A stretch of DNA of 64,000 nucleotides from Ophiosphaerella korrae (taxonomy: Eukaryota; Ascomycota; Dothideomycetes; Pleosporales; Phaeosphaeriaceae): assembly GCA_028456385.1 (NCBI GenBank), contig JALNQF010000033.1:62001-126000 (forward strand), read 5' to 3'. The translations under genes were made by a program, and so were the position numbers. This document shows, one piece after another, positions 43,765-54,265 of the stretch (within the stretch, counting starts at the first letter, position 1; each line of letters starts with the position of its first letter). A model generated the notes under the pieces. The model was not told where the DNA came from, ran no database searches, and saw only the letters and a list, made by a program, of their open reading frames with translations.

Positions 43765-45624
43765 TCATGATGCTGCAGGCACACACCAATGGCGGTGGAA
43801 TACCCACGCGCTCTTTTGGCACTCTTTGCTGCAGTATTTTGTGCGTCGGCATCGGCGACACTTTGCAAACTGGCGCGTGTACTCCTCCCACCGACCGCAC
43901 TGGTAGTATGCACATTGTCGAATCCCTCCTCGAGAGTCGTCTTTTCGGCACAGGTTGCGCATAACAACACTTGCCCAGTATTGCATGTCCGATGTGTGGT
44001 GTCGTACGGTGAATTGCTCAACAAGAGGGAAGATGTTGAAATCGTCTGGAAGCTCATACTCCTCAAGTTCCTCTTCTTCTTCCTTTACTGACTCTGGCGC
44101 TGATGCTTCCCCATCCAGTAGTTGTAGGTCAGGGCCAAGTTTCAGTTTGGGCACGAGATGTGACTTCTGGAAGTATGACCGAAGGTTGCAGTACTTTGAT
44201 ACGTAGGCGAGCAATTGTAGAGACATCAGAACATCTTCATCGCGAGGCATAGCTGCCAGAACACCAGCTGTTGCATTGCGGTCTTGAGCGTAGCGAGGAT
44301 ACCACGCTGGTGGAGGATTAGTGTTCACGACGTTGATGGCTGGCTGCATTGGCGAGAAGCCATTGATGGGATTATTTGGTGGGGTGTTTGTTGGGTTAAT
44401 AAGGCTGCCATCAAGCGCAGGACGGTGGGTGATGTTGAATGTTTCGTTGTTCTCGTCTGTTCCCTCGGAGGGGGCTGCAATGGGCACAGGAGTGGCACCG
44501 GCGTCTAGCATCTCAGCATTGTTAACAATGTCTGACATGTTGATTTCGTTGTTCTGGATCCCCACGATGGGCTCGTTCACTGGGCCTGCTACCGCAGCAT
44601 TGTCTGCAACGATTTCGTCTTGCTGTGCCTCAAGGTCGGACTCGCCAGACACGGACAACTGATGCCGGATTGAAGGCCTGCGTCGGTTCCGCACGAGCCC
44701 TGCCCTTGAGCTATTCTGATGTGCCTGTGGGGCGCTCGGTGTGGTGGGCGACTCGGGTTGGGAGGTGATTTCTCCTTGGAGGGCGGGTAGCATGGAAGGT
44801 AGTCGGTCAACATCACGCACGGGGCGTAGGGCAAAGGCATCGGCGGTTGCGTCCATGGATGGCAGGGCGGTAACAAGTGGCTGTGCGAGGGTTCGGGCAT
44901 TATTGCCAACAGAACCGAAAAGCTGTGCTCGTCCTTCATGGCTGCGGTGGTGATGGTGGTGGTGGTGATGAGGAGGTCGACCGCGGCCAAATGTCGTTCG
45001 TTCGGGAGGAGAGCTGAGAGAAAAGGCGGGGGTAGGTGCAGCATCGCCCGTCTGTGGGTCGGCTTGTGCTTGTGCAAAGGGCTGGGGGATTTCAATGGGA
45101 GGTGGAATGGCCCGCCTTGATGAGCGATCGGATCTGTGAGCCGAGCCTGAGGCCATGTCGCCAGAACGCGATGAGTGGTGACGGCTCGATGTGCCAAGAC
45201 GAGCAGATCGATTCAACTCCTGCTCGACCCTCGACTTGTACTTGTCGACGATCTTAATGTAGTTGTCAAGAATGGTGGCGATGACAGGCACCATGTCGGC
45301 TTCGACCACTCTTGTCCTGACGTTCTCGGAACCCCGCACGCCAATGTTGAAGATGCATTGGAAGGCGAGGTTCCATTTCCACATGTCCATCATATCCTTG
45401 CTGCGACCCTCCTTGAGGATGCATATCAGCCTCTCAATACCGCCATCGACGGTGAGGATGTCTCGTATGCGGGCCGAGGAGGTTGTGAGATATGCAAGAT
45501 GGTTGAGCGAGTTGATGAGCGGGAGAGTGGATGTGCAATCGAGGGCGCGGCGGTCGTAGAGGGCAGTGGTGATGCCCACCGAGGCCTTGTTGGCATTCGG
45601 GATGCTGAAGTTGACTTCACGCAT
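43765..45624 (-). CDS. samB: MYND-finger protein SamB / Mub1 homologue
   Basis: This is a single-exon ORF of 619 residues. The N-terminal half (about 1-135) has the armadillo-like block of the family (INSLNHLAYLTTSSARIRD, GGIERLICILKEGRSKD). The middle 300 residues are Ser/Pro/His-rich and variable. The C-terminus has a complete MYND zinc finger: CAYYQCGRWEEYTRQFAKC then CRRTKYCSKECQKSAW and HRHWC, with all Cys and His ligands. In yeast, Mub1 forms a complex with the E3 ligase Ubr2 that degrades Rpn4. In Aspergillus, SamB affects asexual development (suppression of anucleate metulae). An acidic linker (KEEEEELEEYELPDDF) precedes the finger. The start is the first Met of the open frame and matches the family N-terminus. 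Confidence 0.9.
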   Translation of the reverse strand: MREVNFSIPNANKASVGITTALYDRRALDCTSTLPLINSLNHLAYLTTSSARIRDILTVDGGIERLICILKEGRSKDMMDMWKWNLAFQCIFNIGVRGSENVRTRVVEADMVPVIATILDNYIKIVDKYKSRVEQELNRSARLGTSSRHHSSRSGDMASGSAHRSDRSSRRAIPPPIEIPQPFAQAQADPQTGDAAPTPAFSLSSPPERTTFGRGRPPHHHHHHHHRSHEGRAQLFGSVGNNARTLAQPLVTALPSMDATADAFALRPVRDVDRLPSMLPALQGEITSQPESPTTPSAPQAHQNSSRAGLVRNRRRPSIRHQLSVSGESDLEAQQDEIVADNAAVAGPVNEPIVGIQNNEINMSDIVNNAEMLDAGATPVPIAAPSEGTDENNETFNITHRPALDGSLINPTNTPPNNPINGFSPMQPAINVVNTNPPPAWYPRYAQDRNATAGVLAAMPRDEDVLMSLQLLAYVSKYCNLRSYFQKSHLVPKLKLGPDLQLLDGEASAPESVKEEEEELEEYELPDDFNIFPLVEQFTVRHHTSDMQYWASVVMRNLCRKDDSRGGIRQCAYYQCGRWEEYTRQFAKCRRCRRTKYCSKECQKSAWVFHRHWCVPAAS

Positions 45625-46970
45625 GGCTGGTGATGTGCAGTGGTGCCGTCGCTGAAGAGATCAAACGGGTTGGGGGCTGCGGTGGAGATGATGCAGCACT
45701 AGTGTCGCATGGGGGTGGGCAGCAGCACGCAGGCGATGAGGTGAGTGAGCAGACAAAGAGTGCCTGGGTGCGGTGACGCCAATGGAGATGGGCGTGCACA
45801 GGCAGAGAAAAGGAGAGACAGCGATGGCCGTGTGGCCGGCGGTCAAAGGCGGCGATTTGGGGCGAGCGTCTCAACCGCTGGGTTCGGCGTGGGCGAGGAG
45901 TCAAAGGGAATCCGCCAGGCTGGCCGGGGGATTTAGCAGCCGGCGCCGGGTTGACGGGCAGCACTATGGGGCAGCGAGGCGCGATAGGGGCCGTGTGATG
46001 GGCCGCCTGCGCAGAGATGAGGTTGGCTATGCCTTCGCTACGGAAATGCTATGCGTTAGGGGTTGGCCAGGGCAAGAGCGTTTGGCGAGCAGAGGCCCTC
46101 TCTCGCTCTCACTCTCAAGTCCTGCGGCTCGAAGCCAAGGGGGCGGGATGGGTGGCGAAGGGTGGTGTGTTGTGGGCTGTTGTGGATTTGGCGGGTGATG
46201 GTGGGGGAGAGGAAGTATGTTCGGATGAGGCTGACAGAGATGAATGGGGTGAGTGTGGTGGTGGCCATGGGCGAGAGAGATGGCAGTGAAACAAGACCTT
46301 GGCGGGCCTGCCAAGACTCTGCAACCCTCCAATTCATGCGCTGCGAGGACGACAACACCACGGCCATTGATTGCCTCGCCGCGCGAGTCTGAATAATCAG
46401 CCAAAACGCTGCAATTCACCGCGCACCGACACGGCGCCTGGAGTACCTCATTGTCTACGAGGCCAGCCCACCACCGCGCGCAGCTGACAAACACGCTGCT
46501 GGTCTTCGCTTGCGCCGTGTCACCTCAGCCTGGACGTGCGTGCTGGCTGCTGTGTGCTGCTTTTCTGCTGTTCTGCCGTTCTGCCTTTCCGCTTTTCTAC
46601 CGCTTTTCTGCGCCTCCTCGTTGCATGTGGTCTGCGATTGATTCACTGGCCATCGCTCATGTCTTCATGACTAAGCTTGGTCGCTGTCTCTCCTCGAGAC
46701 ATGCCGGCGCCACGGCGTTTAGCACCTGGGTCGACGGGACTTACCCGCAGCTACAGCGCCTCCACAGTCCCTGGCGCAGAACTATTTTTGCTGCCACACT
46801 CGTCATCGGCCATCGATGGCCTGGAGTCTACATAGATTTTGACATGCAGCAGCTGAGAGCCTGTTGTTTCGCCAACCGGCGCATGGCCCCTGGAACCCTG
46901 CAGACACCCAACCAACACGTCCTCTCGTAATCTCATTACACCCCAGCTTGCCATCTTCATCCACCCCCCA
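45625..46970. promoter_or_regulatory. divergent region, samB (-) / CorA-type transporter (+)
   Basis: 1.35 kb between two start codons, GC-rich. Many overlapping ORFs on both strands have no domain, no splice support and shadow-like composition. Interpreted as promoters and leaders. Confidence 0.5.
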
Positions 46971-49039
46971 ATGGCGACTTCTGCAAATGAGCCTCGCGTC
47001 CAGGACTTCGCCGCCCCTGCGTCGCCCACGTCTCTTCAGGCGCAAGCCGCGAATGACGTTTCTCCGGCTCGCCTCGCCATCGACACTCAACTCGACGGCC
47101 AGAGGAGTCGCGGCCGCTCCGTCACCTCAACCACTGCGACCGCCGCTGCCAATTCTCCCGAGGGCTTGTGGTCGCCTGACCGCGCCTCCATCGACACAAC
47201 TTTGCGCCGGCGCATTACGCGCTCGCACACCGTGCGAACCTACGACAACTTCAAGTCCCCAGCTCGTCCGAATTGGGAAGAGCCTGGCGCTGAACCTGGA
47301 GTTGACCTCCAGAACGACGAGGATGCTGCCAAATACCACCACCTCTATGCCCAATGCCAGATTACCGTAGTAGATTTTTCAGATGAGAGGATCAAATGCC
47401 ATGAGCTAGATAATGCTTCGCTCGAGCCATTCCTCAGTCAGCCCAAGGAAGAGTGGGTATCATGTCGTTGGATCAACGTGAACGGATTAAGCTGGGACGT
47501 CATTCGTATGCTAGCAAACCACAAGCAGCTGCATCGCCTGGCAATTGAGGATCTCATGAGTGACAAGGGCCGTACTAAGGTAGACTGGTACTCGGATCAA
47601 GCTTTCAGTACGCACAATCCCATGCCGTCCGCCCAGCTTATGACCCGACCTAACCACCCTTAGTGCTCATGACTCTTTCCAAACTCGTTCGAACACCCGT
47701 CGACGATTCTGACAGCAGCGACTCCGACTCCGACTCCAGGGACGACGTATATAGACATCCTTCACGGTCAATATCACGACACCCTCCCCCAAAGAAGCAC
47801 AAGAAGAAAGTAACGGGTCTGTTTAAGACAGTCAAAAATATGCTTCGGCCTACGGTCGACGAGAAAAAGCAGAGAGACTTGGAGCATTCGCTGGATGGCC
47901 TGGAAAAGGATGAGTACAATTTGGACGGCACGCCGTTATCCCAAATTCCTAAGCTCCCCTCAACAGCACAAGTTAGGACCTTGCAGCGGTATCGAGGCGG
48001 CCCCAATATCGATCGTATATTATACCTCGAGTTGAACTCTGCACTAACTCCAAAACACCTTACTGTCAGCGTCGAGCAAGTCAGCATCTTTCTCCTGGCT
48101 GACAACAGCGTTATTTCTTTCTTTGAGCATTCTGCACCTGAGGTTGAGGAATGGATTCTCAAACGCCTGAAGACAGAAGATACCATCCTGCGTCGCAGCC
48201 AAGATAGTAGCATGATCGTCCAGGCCATTATAGACGCCATCATAGATCTGGCGATGCCTGTCGTAGCCGCCTACGAAGACGCCATGGGCGAACTCGAGCT
48301 CGATGTCCTCGATGAACCGGAAATTGGACACTCGCAACTTCTGTATCTCCTCACATCGGAACTCTCTATCCTTCGAAACACGATGCAGCCCATCATTTCC
48401 CTCATCAACGCCCTTCGCGATCACAAAGCAGACCCCCTAGCCCAGTCATGGATCTCCCAGTCGAATAGCAACCTCGGAACCACCCGCAGGTCCATGTCAA
48501 ATGTCACCATCAGCCCGCTAGCACATATGTACCTCGGCGACGTCGAAGACCATTGCATCATGATCACCGCCTCCCTTGACCAAATGCGACGCGCTGCCGA
48601 CAATCTCATCGATTTAATTTTCAACATGATGGGCGCCTTTCAGAACGAAAGCATGAAGGTGCTCACAGCAGTCACCATCTTCTTTCTTCCATTAACTTTC
48701 CTTGTCGGTTACTTTGGCCAGAATTTCGAAACGTTCCCCGGCGTGAAAAAACACTCGGACAGCTTTTTCTGGGTCATTGCTGTTCCGGTTATGATTGTTA
48801 CAATCGTGGTTCTGCTAAGTAGTACGCTGACGAGGAAGAGCAAGCGTTGGATCAGCAAGTGGAAGAGGAAAGAGGCGAAGAGGCATGCGCTCAATCAGAA
48901 GCGGGCGCAATCTGGCAAACGCATTGCGCAGGGGATTGGGATGGCCACAAAAAGCGGATTTGGATTAAGCATGCAAGAGGAGAAAAAGTTGAAGAAGAGA
49001 CAGACCATGTACACGAGAGGACAAATTGGTTCGTTTTAA
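46971..49039 (+). CDS. CorA-like divalent cation transporter with a GQN signature
   Basis: Exons 46971-47607 and 47664-49039 (GTACGC donor, TTAG acceptor) give 670 residues. CorA family proteins are pentameric Mg2+ (or Zn2+, Co2+) channels; the fungal plasma-membrane (Alr-type) and vacuolar versions have this long cytosolic N-domain. Seen: [15 protein letters not shown] and HRLAIEDLM of the N-domain; a Ser/Asp-rich insert ([13 protein letters not shown]); long helices up to [20 protein letters not shown] (TM1); the pore-loop motif YFGQNF; and TM2 ([18 protein letters not shown]) with a Lys/Arg-rich C-terminal tail. The canonical YGMN is replaced by FGQN: Met becomes Gln while Gly and Asn remain. 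The specific ion cannot be stated. Confidence 0.9.
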
Positions 49040-49346
49040 GACACAGGCCGGGGCTTTCGCTTTGGTTGCCTGTAGCTAGTGGGGCTGATTTAGACACTTG
49101 ATATAGAGGGGGGATGATACAGGGTGCATTGCATAGGAGATAGAGTTTGGTAGATCTTGAGATACCCTAAATTTGCGTTTGAACATTACTGTCCTATCAC
49201 GAACACAGGACGTGGAGCGTTGGAAACCAACGTGCATTGTCCAATCCCCCAACCGTAACCTCCACAGCGATGGATACATTCCAATAAAACGCCAATCAAT
49301 GCTTACCACAGGACCTCCCTATGCGAAAACATTATGAACTAGATAG
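49040..49346. other. convergent 3' region
   Basis: About 300 bp between the stop codons of the CorA-type gene and gda1. No gene was seen. Confidence 0.6.
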
Positions 49347-51221
49347 TTACAATGTCAAATCCACACCCATCAACACATTTCTCCTCGCCCAATCTATTGG
49401 AGCTGACGAATCTTGCATTGCCATCCCGATCCAGCCTCCAGCAGCGGAAGACTATAATCCACGCATTAGCACAACTCCACAAACAAACAAAAAACAGATA
49501 AAGAGAGGAAAAAGGGAAGGAAAAGAAACTCACCTAGCACCCAGACACCACCCCAACTCTCGTCCCTTGATCTTCTTCGCAATCCTCACTTCGCGATCAA
49601 TCGGCATCCCATACCCGGCCCTCAGCAACGTATACTGGAAATTCAAATCCAGACACCACTCGGGCCGGCCCTTCAACTCGTCCACCGCCTTGGGCACCGG
49701 CTTGAACACATCCCACGCCGCCTCGCCCGCGCACACACGATTTGCCAGATCCTGCAGCTCGCGCAGGGTAAACGACTCGGGCATGCCGAGCTCCATTGTG
49801 CGGTCGTAGAAGTAGGACAAGAGGTAGACTGCCTCGCGGGCAAAGGTCTGTTCAAAGGGCGGCTGGTGGACGCCGCGGAAGGCGCAGGGCGCGAGCTTGC
49901 ACTCGTCGTCCTTGTGCAGCGACTTTTCGGCCCAGTAGCGGCACTGCGTGGGTGCGGGGGTCGTGGGGCCGGTCATGTTGACGGTGAGCTTGCCGAGGGG
50001 GTGGCCGGCGGGCATTTCGACTTTGGCGTCGCGGCTCATGCCGGGGGCGATGCAGGGGTTTGTGATGGGGTGTTTGAGGAAGTCGGTGTTGTCTTTGTTT
50101 TGCTGGTAGAGCGAGTCGATGATGGTGGCGTGAAGGTTGTTGCGGGCTTCCATGAGGCCGTAGCCAAGGTAGGAGTGCTGGTACAAGGCGAATTCGCGGG
50201 CGCCGAAGTTGAGTGCGTACTTGTGGTCGCCTTCTGCGAGCTTGGTAGGAAGGCCGCCGCGAGGCGTATCAGGGAATGTGGGCTCGAAAATGATTTGGGT
50301 GGAGCCGCCGCCGAGGTCGAGGACTGCAGCCGTGGGGTTCTTGTCGGGTCCGCCAATGTGGCCGAGGAGATAGTTGACGGTGATCCATGCGTATACGCCC
50401 TCCATTTCGCCTGGCATGACTTCTACGCCACCTTTTTCGTCTGAGACGACGGGGAATGGGTACGCGGTTTCTAGGCGGTTGCGCACAGCAGCTAATGTGG
50501 CATTGCTCTTGAGTTCGCCCAGTTTGCGGAGGCCTGCTGTTGCTTTTACGGCGACAGGTGTACATCCCTGATATTCTTCTGGCACATTCTTGAGCGCCAC
50601 GTCCATGAGGACATCCAAGCTCTTGGCCGCGCCCTCAGCATCGCCGTCATAAGACGACAAGCCAGACCCGCCCTTCTCCTTCTTCGCCGTCTGCTCGAAG
50701 ATCTCATCCTCGAGCTCGGGGCTGGGGCCGCAGTTGTTAAATTTGTAAACGTGAATGCGGGAGCCTGTGCTACCAGCATCGATCATGAGTGCATACTGAA
50801 TGAGGGGTTTGTCCTTCGAGTAGCTCTTTGTGCAGGTGGCTTTCGCATCTCCCGAAGCCGTGTTCCCTCCTGACGAAAACGAGCCTCTGGACAGGCCATT
50901 CCGTGGCGCAACGAAGTACAATATCAACAGAATGAACGCAATCACACCGCCCGTCTTCAGATAACGTAGCCTCTGCCCCTGATTCATATTGCTACTCTTA
51001 TAATCGCCCATGAAGCCGTTAGAATTCGTAGACCGGTGGTGCGAATGTCGATCTGGTTTCTCGTATGGATCCTCGTTGTCGCGGCGAGGATCAAAGTTGC
51101 GCGGCAAGGTGACAGAGACTCGGCGACGGGGACCAGAAAAGCTGAAGTAGGACCAAATGCCGGGTCGTCGTTGGCTTCGTCCGGAAACTTCGACGCCGCT
51201 GGACATGCCACTAAGAAGCAC
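49347..51221 (-). CDS. gda1: Golgi guanosine diphosphatase (GDA1/CD39 family)
   Basis: Exons 51221-49534 and 49452-49347 give 597 residues; the 81-nt intron restores the family C-terminus WCLGASLPLLGGW, which would otherwise stop after LGAR. Gda1 hydrolyses GDP to GMP in the Golgi lumen, letting GMP exchange for GDP-mannose during mannosylation. It is a type II membrane protein: Arg-rich cytosolic tail, one TM (GGVIAFILLILYFVA, about residue 90-105), then the apyrase conserved regions DAGSTGSRIHVY (ACR1), KATAGLR (ACR2), EGVYAWITVNYLLG (ACR3, catalytic Glu) and DLGGGSTQIIFEP (ACR4). A second Met at residue 6 (51206) is an alternative start. The neighbouring genes are unrelated. Confidence 0.94.
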
Positions 51222-51536
51222 TAGCAGGCAGAGAGAAGGGAGGAGAGATGGTGAGATTTATTGTGGCGTGGGCATGGAGAATAGGTTGGACAAGGCCGAA
51301 GTAGGTTTGGCTCTGGCGTTGCCCCTGGAATTGGCAAGGTGGGAAATAGGTGGATCAGGTAGTGCTCGTAGGGCGTTACACGGCCCTGGTACAGGTTCCA
51401 GTGTTTTTTTGGCTGAGATGTTGAGTCCCTGAATCTCTTGGCAGACTGATGCAAGCCATCCTGCTCTGATTGGCGCGGAGCAGCAGCACTTCAGCTCACA
51501 CTCAAGAGCGTCGAATACGTCAACTAATGAGATAGT
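51222..51536. promoter_or_regulatory. gda1 promoter region
   Basis: About 300 bp upstream of the gda1 start on the minus strand. No specific element was identified. Confidence 0.4.
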
Positions 51537-51896
51537 GTGATGATAGAAAGTACATTGACTTCAATGGAAAAACTATGGTCATCTAAGTACCCTCTGTCTG
51601 GCGCAAAAGCATCCTTTGAATGCCATGTGCATAAGACGGCCATATTGTGTTTAAATCATGCACAACCTCTGGCTACACCTTGCAAGGATTGCAAGGAATA
51701 CATGTGTTTGCGCGAATCGCAAGCCGATGCAAACCACGTCTGTGATAGCACGACGTCGTACCTGCAAACCCTAGAGGCAATGAGCCCTCTATTGCCAAAC
51801 GAGGGCGGATCGCGGATGTTCAAATCCTGGGCGACTCTCAAGGAGCGAAGCCGCAGATATGTCCTTGTTGGAAGCTGCCTGCTACTCTTTGTGTAG
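51537..51896 (+). CDS. possible small protein with B-box-like Cys/His spacing
   Basis: An open frame of 119 codons on the plus strand ends just before the convergent EF-hand gene. Residues 29-69 contain CxVH, then CLNH, CKDC, a further Cys four residues on, and HVC. The CxxH-x7-CxxC-x4-C spacing resembles the first part of a B-box zinc finger, though the next CxxC is missing. The C-terminus is hydrophobic (YVLVGSCLLLFV). There is no splice evidence and no recognised homologue, so it could be chance. Confidence 0.25.
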   Translation: MMIESTLTSMEKLWSSKYPLSGAKASFECHVHKTAILCLNHAQPLATPCKDCKEYMCLRESQADANHVCDSTTSYLQTLEAMSPLLPNEGGSRMFKSWATLKERSRRYVLVGSCLLLFV

Positions 51897-51918
51897 TTTT
51901 TTTTAGCACCATTTGATT

Positions 51919-52662
51919 TCACCCAAAAGACAGGCCAGCCCTCTTCATCACGCTTTCAAACTCCTCAAGGCTCACACTACCAGTGTCCCTTCCCTTACCC
52001 TTAACACCGCCATTTGCCTCGAGAATCATATCCTTGAGCACGTCGTCTGACACGTCTTCCCTCAGCTCTTTCGCAACTCTTCTCAAATGTACCACCGTTA
52101 TTGGCCCGGGACCGCCGTGTGTAAAAAGGCGATACGCCGCGCTGACCTCTTCCGCGTTGCTTTCAGATTGATAATCGTCATCGTCATTATGATCGTTATT
52201 TTCGTCAGATCCGTCCTCTTTTGCATGCAGCGCGATAGCAGCATACGACAGAAACGGTACAAGATCCACAAAGCCCGTTTGAAGCGGATCGATAGTCGCA
52301 AGTATTGATGGTATTTCAGACTTATCAGGTGTAAGGTTTAGAGAGCTATACACAAATTAGCGGTGTTTCTTTCAGTTTGCGACACAGGCAGCCTACATCA
52401 AGCAACGGCGCACATCATCTTTACGCAAAACGCCCTCTTTGGAATCACCATGCTCAGGATGGTGTACTGCAAAAAGCGTAAAAGCTTCCAGTATCTCAGC
52501 TTCCTGATCTGCGCTCAATCCATTCTCCTTCGCAAGCTTAGACGCGCGTTTCACAGGCACGCGGTTCTTGGCTGGGGCTGCAAAGCGCTTCGGTGGCTGA
52601 GTTTTACAATGTCAGTACAGGCACATAACATGCTGGCCAAAAACTTCGCAGCTACTTACCAT
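51919..52662 (-). CDS. EF-hand (calmodulin/centrin-like) protein
   Basis: Exons 52662-52660, 52596-52397 and 52345-51919 give 209 residues. The first coding exon is just the ATG, followed at once by a GTAAGT donor; after the 63-nt intron the protein continues PPKRFAAP, so MPPKR is the N-terminus. A basic N-tail (KRASKLAKENGLS) precedes EF-hand-like pairs: EAFTLFAVHHPEH with KDDVRRCLISLNL; an ATIDPLQTGFVDLVPF loop; AYRLFTHGGPGPITVVHLRR; and a last pair ending SVSLEEFESVMKRAG. Several loops lack canonical Ca2+ ligands, and an Asp/Asn-rich insert (about 120-135) separates the lobes. It is most like fungal centrin/Cdc31-related proteins; the exact role is not clear. Confidence 0.8.
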
Positions 52663-53070
52663 GATGGTTGCCTCTACCAGAGCATAGAGTCGTGCCGAGG
52701 ACCCGCACCAATGACGCTAGTGGCTGTGCTCGAGCCATGCCGCGCCGCCTAGCACTAGCGCGCCCAGGCGCGACATAAAAAAATCCACGCTCACTTCCTC
52801 GCCTACCTTTCTCTCTCCACACGCGTTTTCCTTCGAGTCCACCTTTGCTTAACTCTTTCTCATTTCGACCGGCTCTCTTATTTCAGTCTCTTTTCTCATT
52901 TCAATTTCCTTTTTCGTTTCGATTTTCGCATTCTTTCTTTGCATCAACCACGCCAATATCCAAACGACACCCTCCGGACACACGACTCTCGACCCTCTAT
53001 ATCCTTCACTTCGACCGAATATCCAGGGCTATACGCTCAACCTTGAGCTTCACAGCTTCACAGAAGCTCC
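52663..53070. other. intergenic, pyrimidine-rich
   Basis: EF-hand promoter on the left, then T/C-rich sequence (about 52790-52960) of the kind that precedes start codons elsewhere in this window. No gene is supported. Confidence 0.4.
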
Positions 53071-53412
53071 GTGACAATGGGATGCCATCTCTACTTAAGG
53101 CATACCCCTATAAAATACGAGCTGAGCTCACCAAAGCCGAGTGTAGCTCGTAAATCGCAGAGTGCATTCACTCAACGTCGAGCACACGCAGGCAAATATC
53201 GAGTCAAACTTGGAAACAAGGGCGTTCTGAAAAGAACAGCTGACGACTTGCTGAACCTCGATCTGCATGATTTGCCAGCGCCGGTTGCGTCACTGGGGGG
53301 TGTAGGCTCAGACAACACACCTGGCCCGCAAACGATGTTGGCACGACGTGCGATTGAGGTTCGAGATGCCCATGAGTCAGACATCAGTCAGACAACTCGA
53401 TCGATCTTCTGA
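53071..53412 (+). CDS. hypothetical small protein, weakly supported
   Basis: A 113-codon open frame follows a pyrimidine-rich leader. The translation is basic in the first half (HAGKYRVKLGNKGVLKR) and ends with RAIEVRDAHESDISQ. It lacks a signal peptide, TM or known motif. The leader-like context is the main reason to list it. An upstream overlapping frame (52845-53153) is less plausible. Confidence 0.25.
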   Translation: MTMGCHLYLRHTPIKYELSSPKPSVARKSQSAFTQRRAHAGKYRVKLGNKGVLKRTADDLLNLDLHDLPAPVASLGGVGSDNTPGPQTMLARRAIEVRDAHESDISQTTRSIF

Positions 53413-54265
53413 TGTTCCGACGGGGCCTTCTTTCTCACCACGAAGTGGTTCGAGAAATACCCGTCGCTTAATCGCGACTATAAACATTTTACCCACAATG
53501 TGGATGACGGAACCACAACGTGGTCGACAAGAAAAATTTAAAAATAAAATATAAACCTCACTAGGTATCTGTCCATCACGTAATCTGACGAGTATGGGGC
53601 AACCCTGCCGCTGAATGCTGAGTCAGGTGAGGTTGGTCCTCCTGCGCGAACAGGAGTTTCTGACAAACCCGGACTTCCATTTCAGTGGAAGGCCAACCGA
53701 TATTGAGCTTGTTCTCTGACAGGCCGGAAGGTCCATGGCGCTTTACTCGAAGGCTCTTGCGATCGATGGCATACCAATGGTGCGGCGGTGACACTCAATC
53801 CAACGTCGAAATGGAATATGGAACAGGTTTGACCATCCTGTGTGTCGTAATCAGTCTCAACGTTTCTGCGGCGTTGTTATGAGGTTCGGGGGCTCATACT
53901 CTACCATCTCTTGCCTTGGTAACCGCCAGATGACGCGTAAGAATGGTAGAGCTATCATGATCTTTTGATCATCGTTCTGCTTCCAATTAAGCTAGAGCTC
54001 GTCAATACGTTATTCATCCACGTTGAACGAGTGTGGACAGGGAAGCAAGATTGATCCAGTCATTGCCCACTACCTCTGGGTGGTGATGCCTTTGTTTTTT
54101 TATTTCCGTTGAGCCGATCAGTTGGCTCAAGGGCTAAGAAGCAGAGGGTACATATTTCTGCGAGCACAGATACCTCGGTATCTTCAAACGTGTTTCTTGT
54201 ATGTGTGTGTGATGATGGCTTGAAGCCACTCAGTGACAACACATACTGTATGAAAGCAGTCGAGC
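53413..54265. other. intergenic next to the PKS, no supported gene
   Basis: Short broken open frames occur on both strands (for example 53576-53794, -), with some coding-like peptide runs but no continuous structure. Possibly more debris of the kind seen at 54266-55010. Confidence 0.4.

Noticed and set aside
46451..46930. 159-codon plus-strand ORF before the CorA-type gene
   Set aside because: Lies in a divergent promoter region, with Cys/Phe/Arg-rich random-like composition and overlapping frames on both strands.
49866..50444. Open frame of 192 codons on the plus strand opposite gda1
   Set aside because: Antisense of the conserved GDA1/CD39 domain; Gly/Val-rich translation typical of a GC-biased shadow frame.
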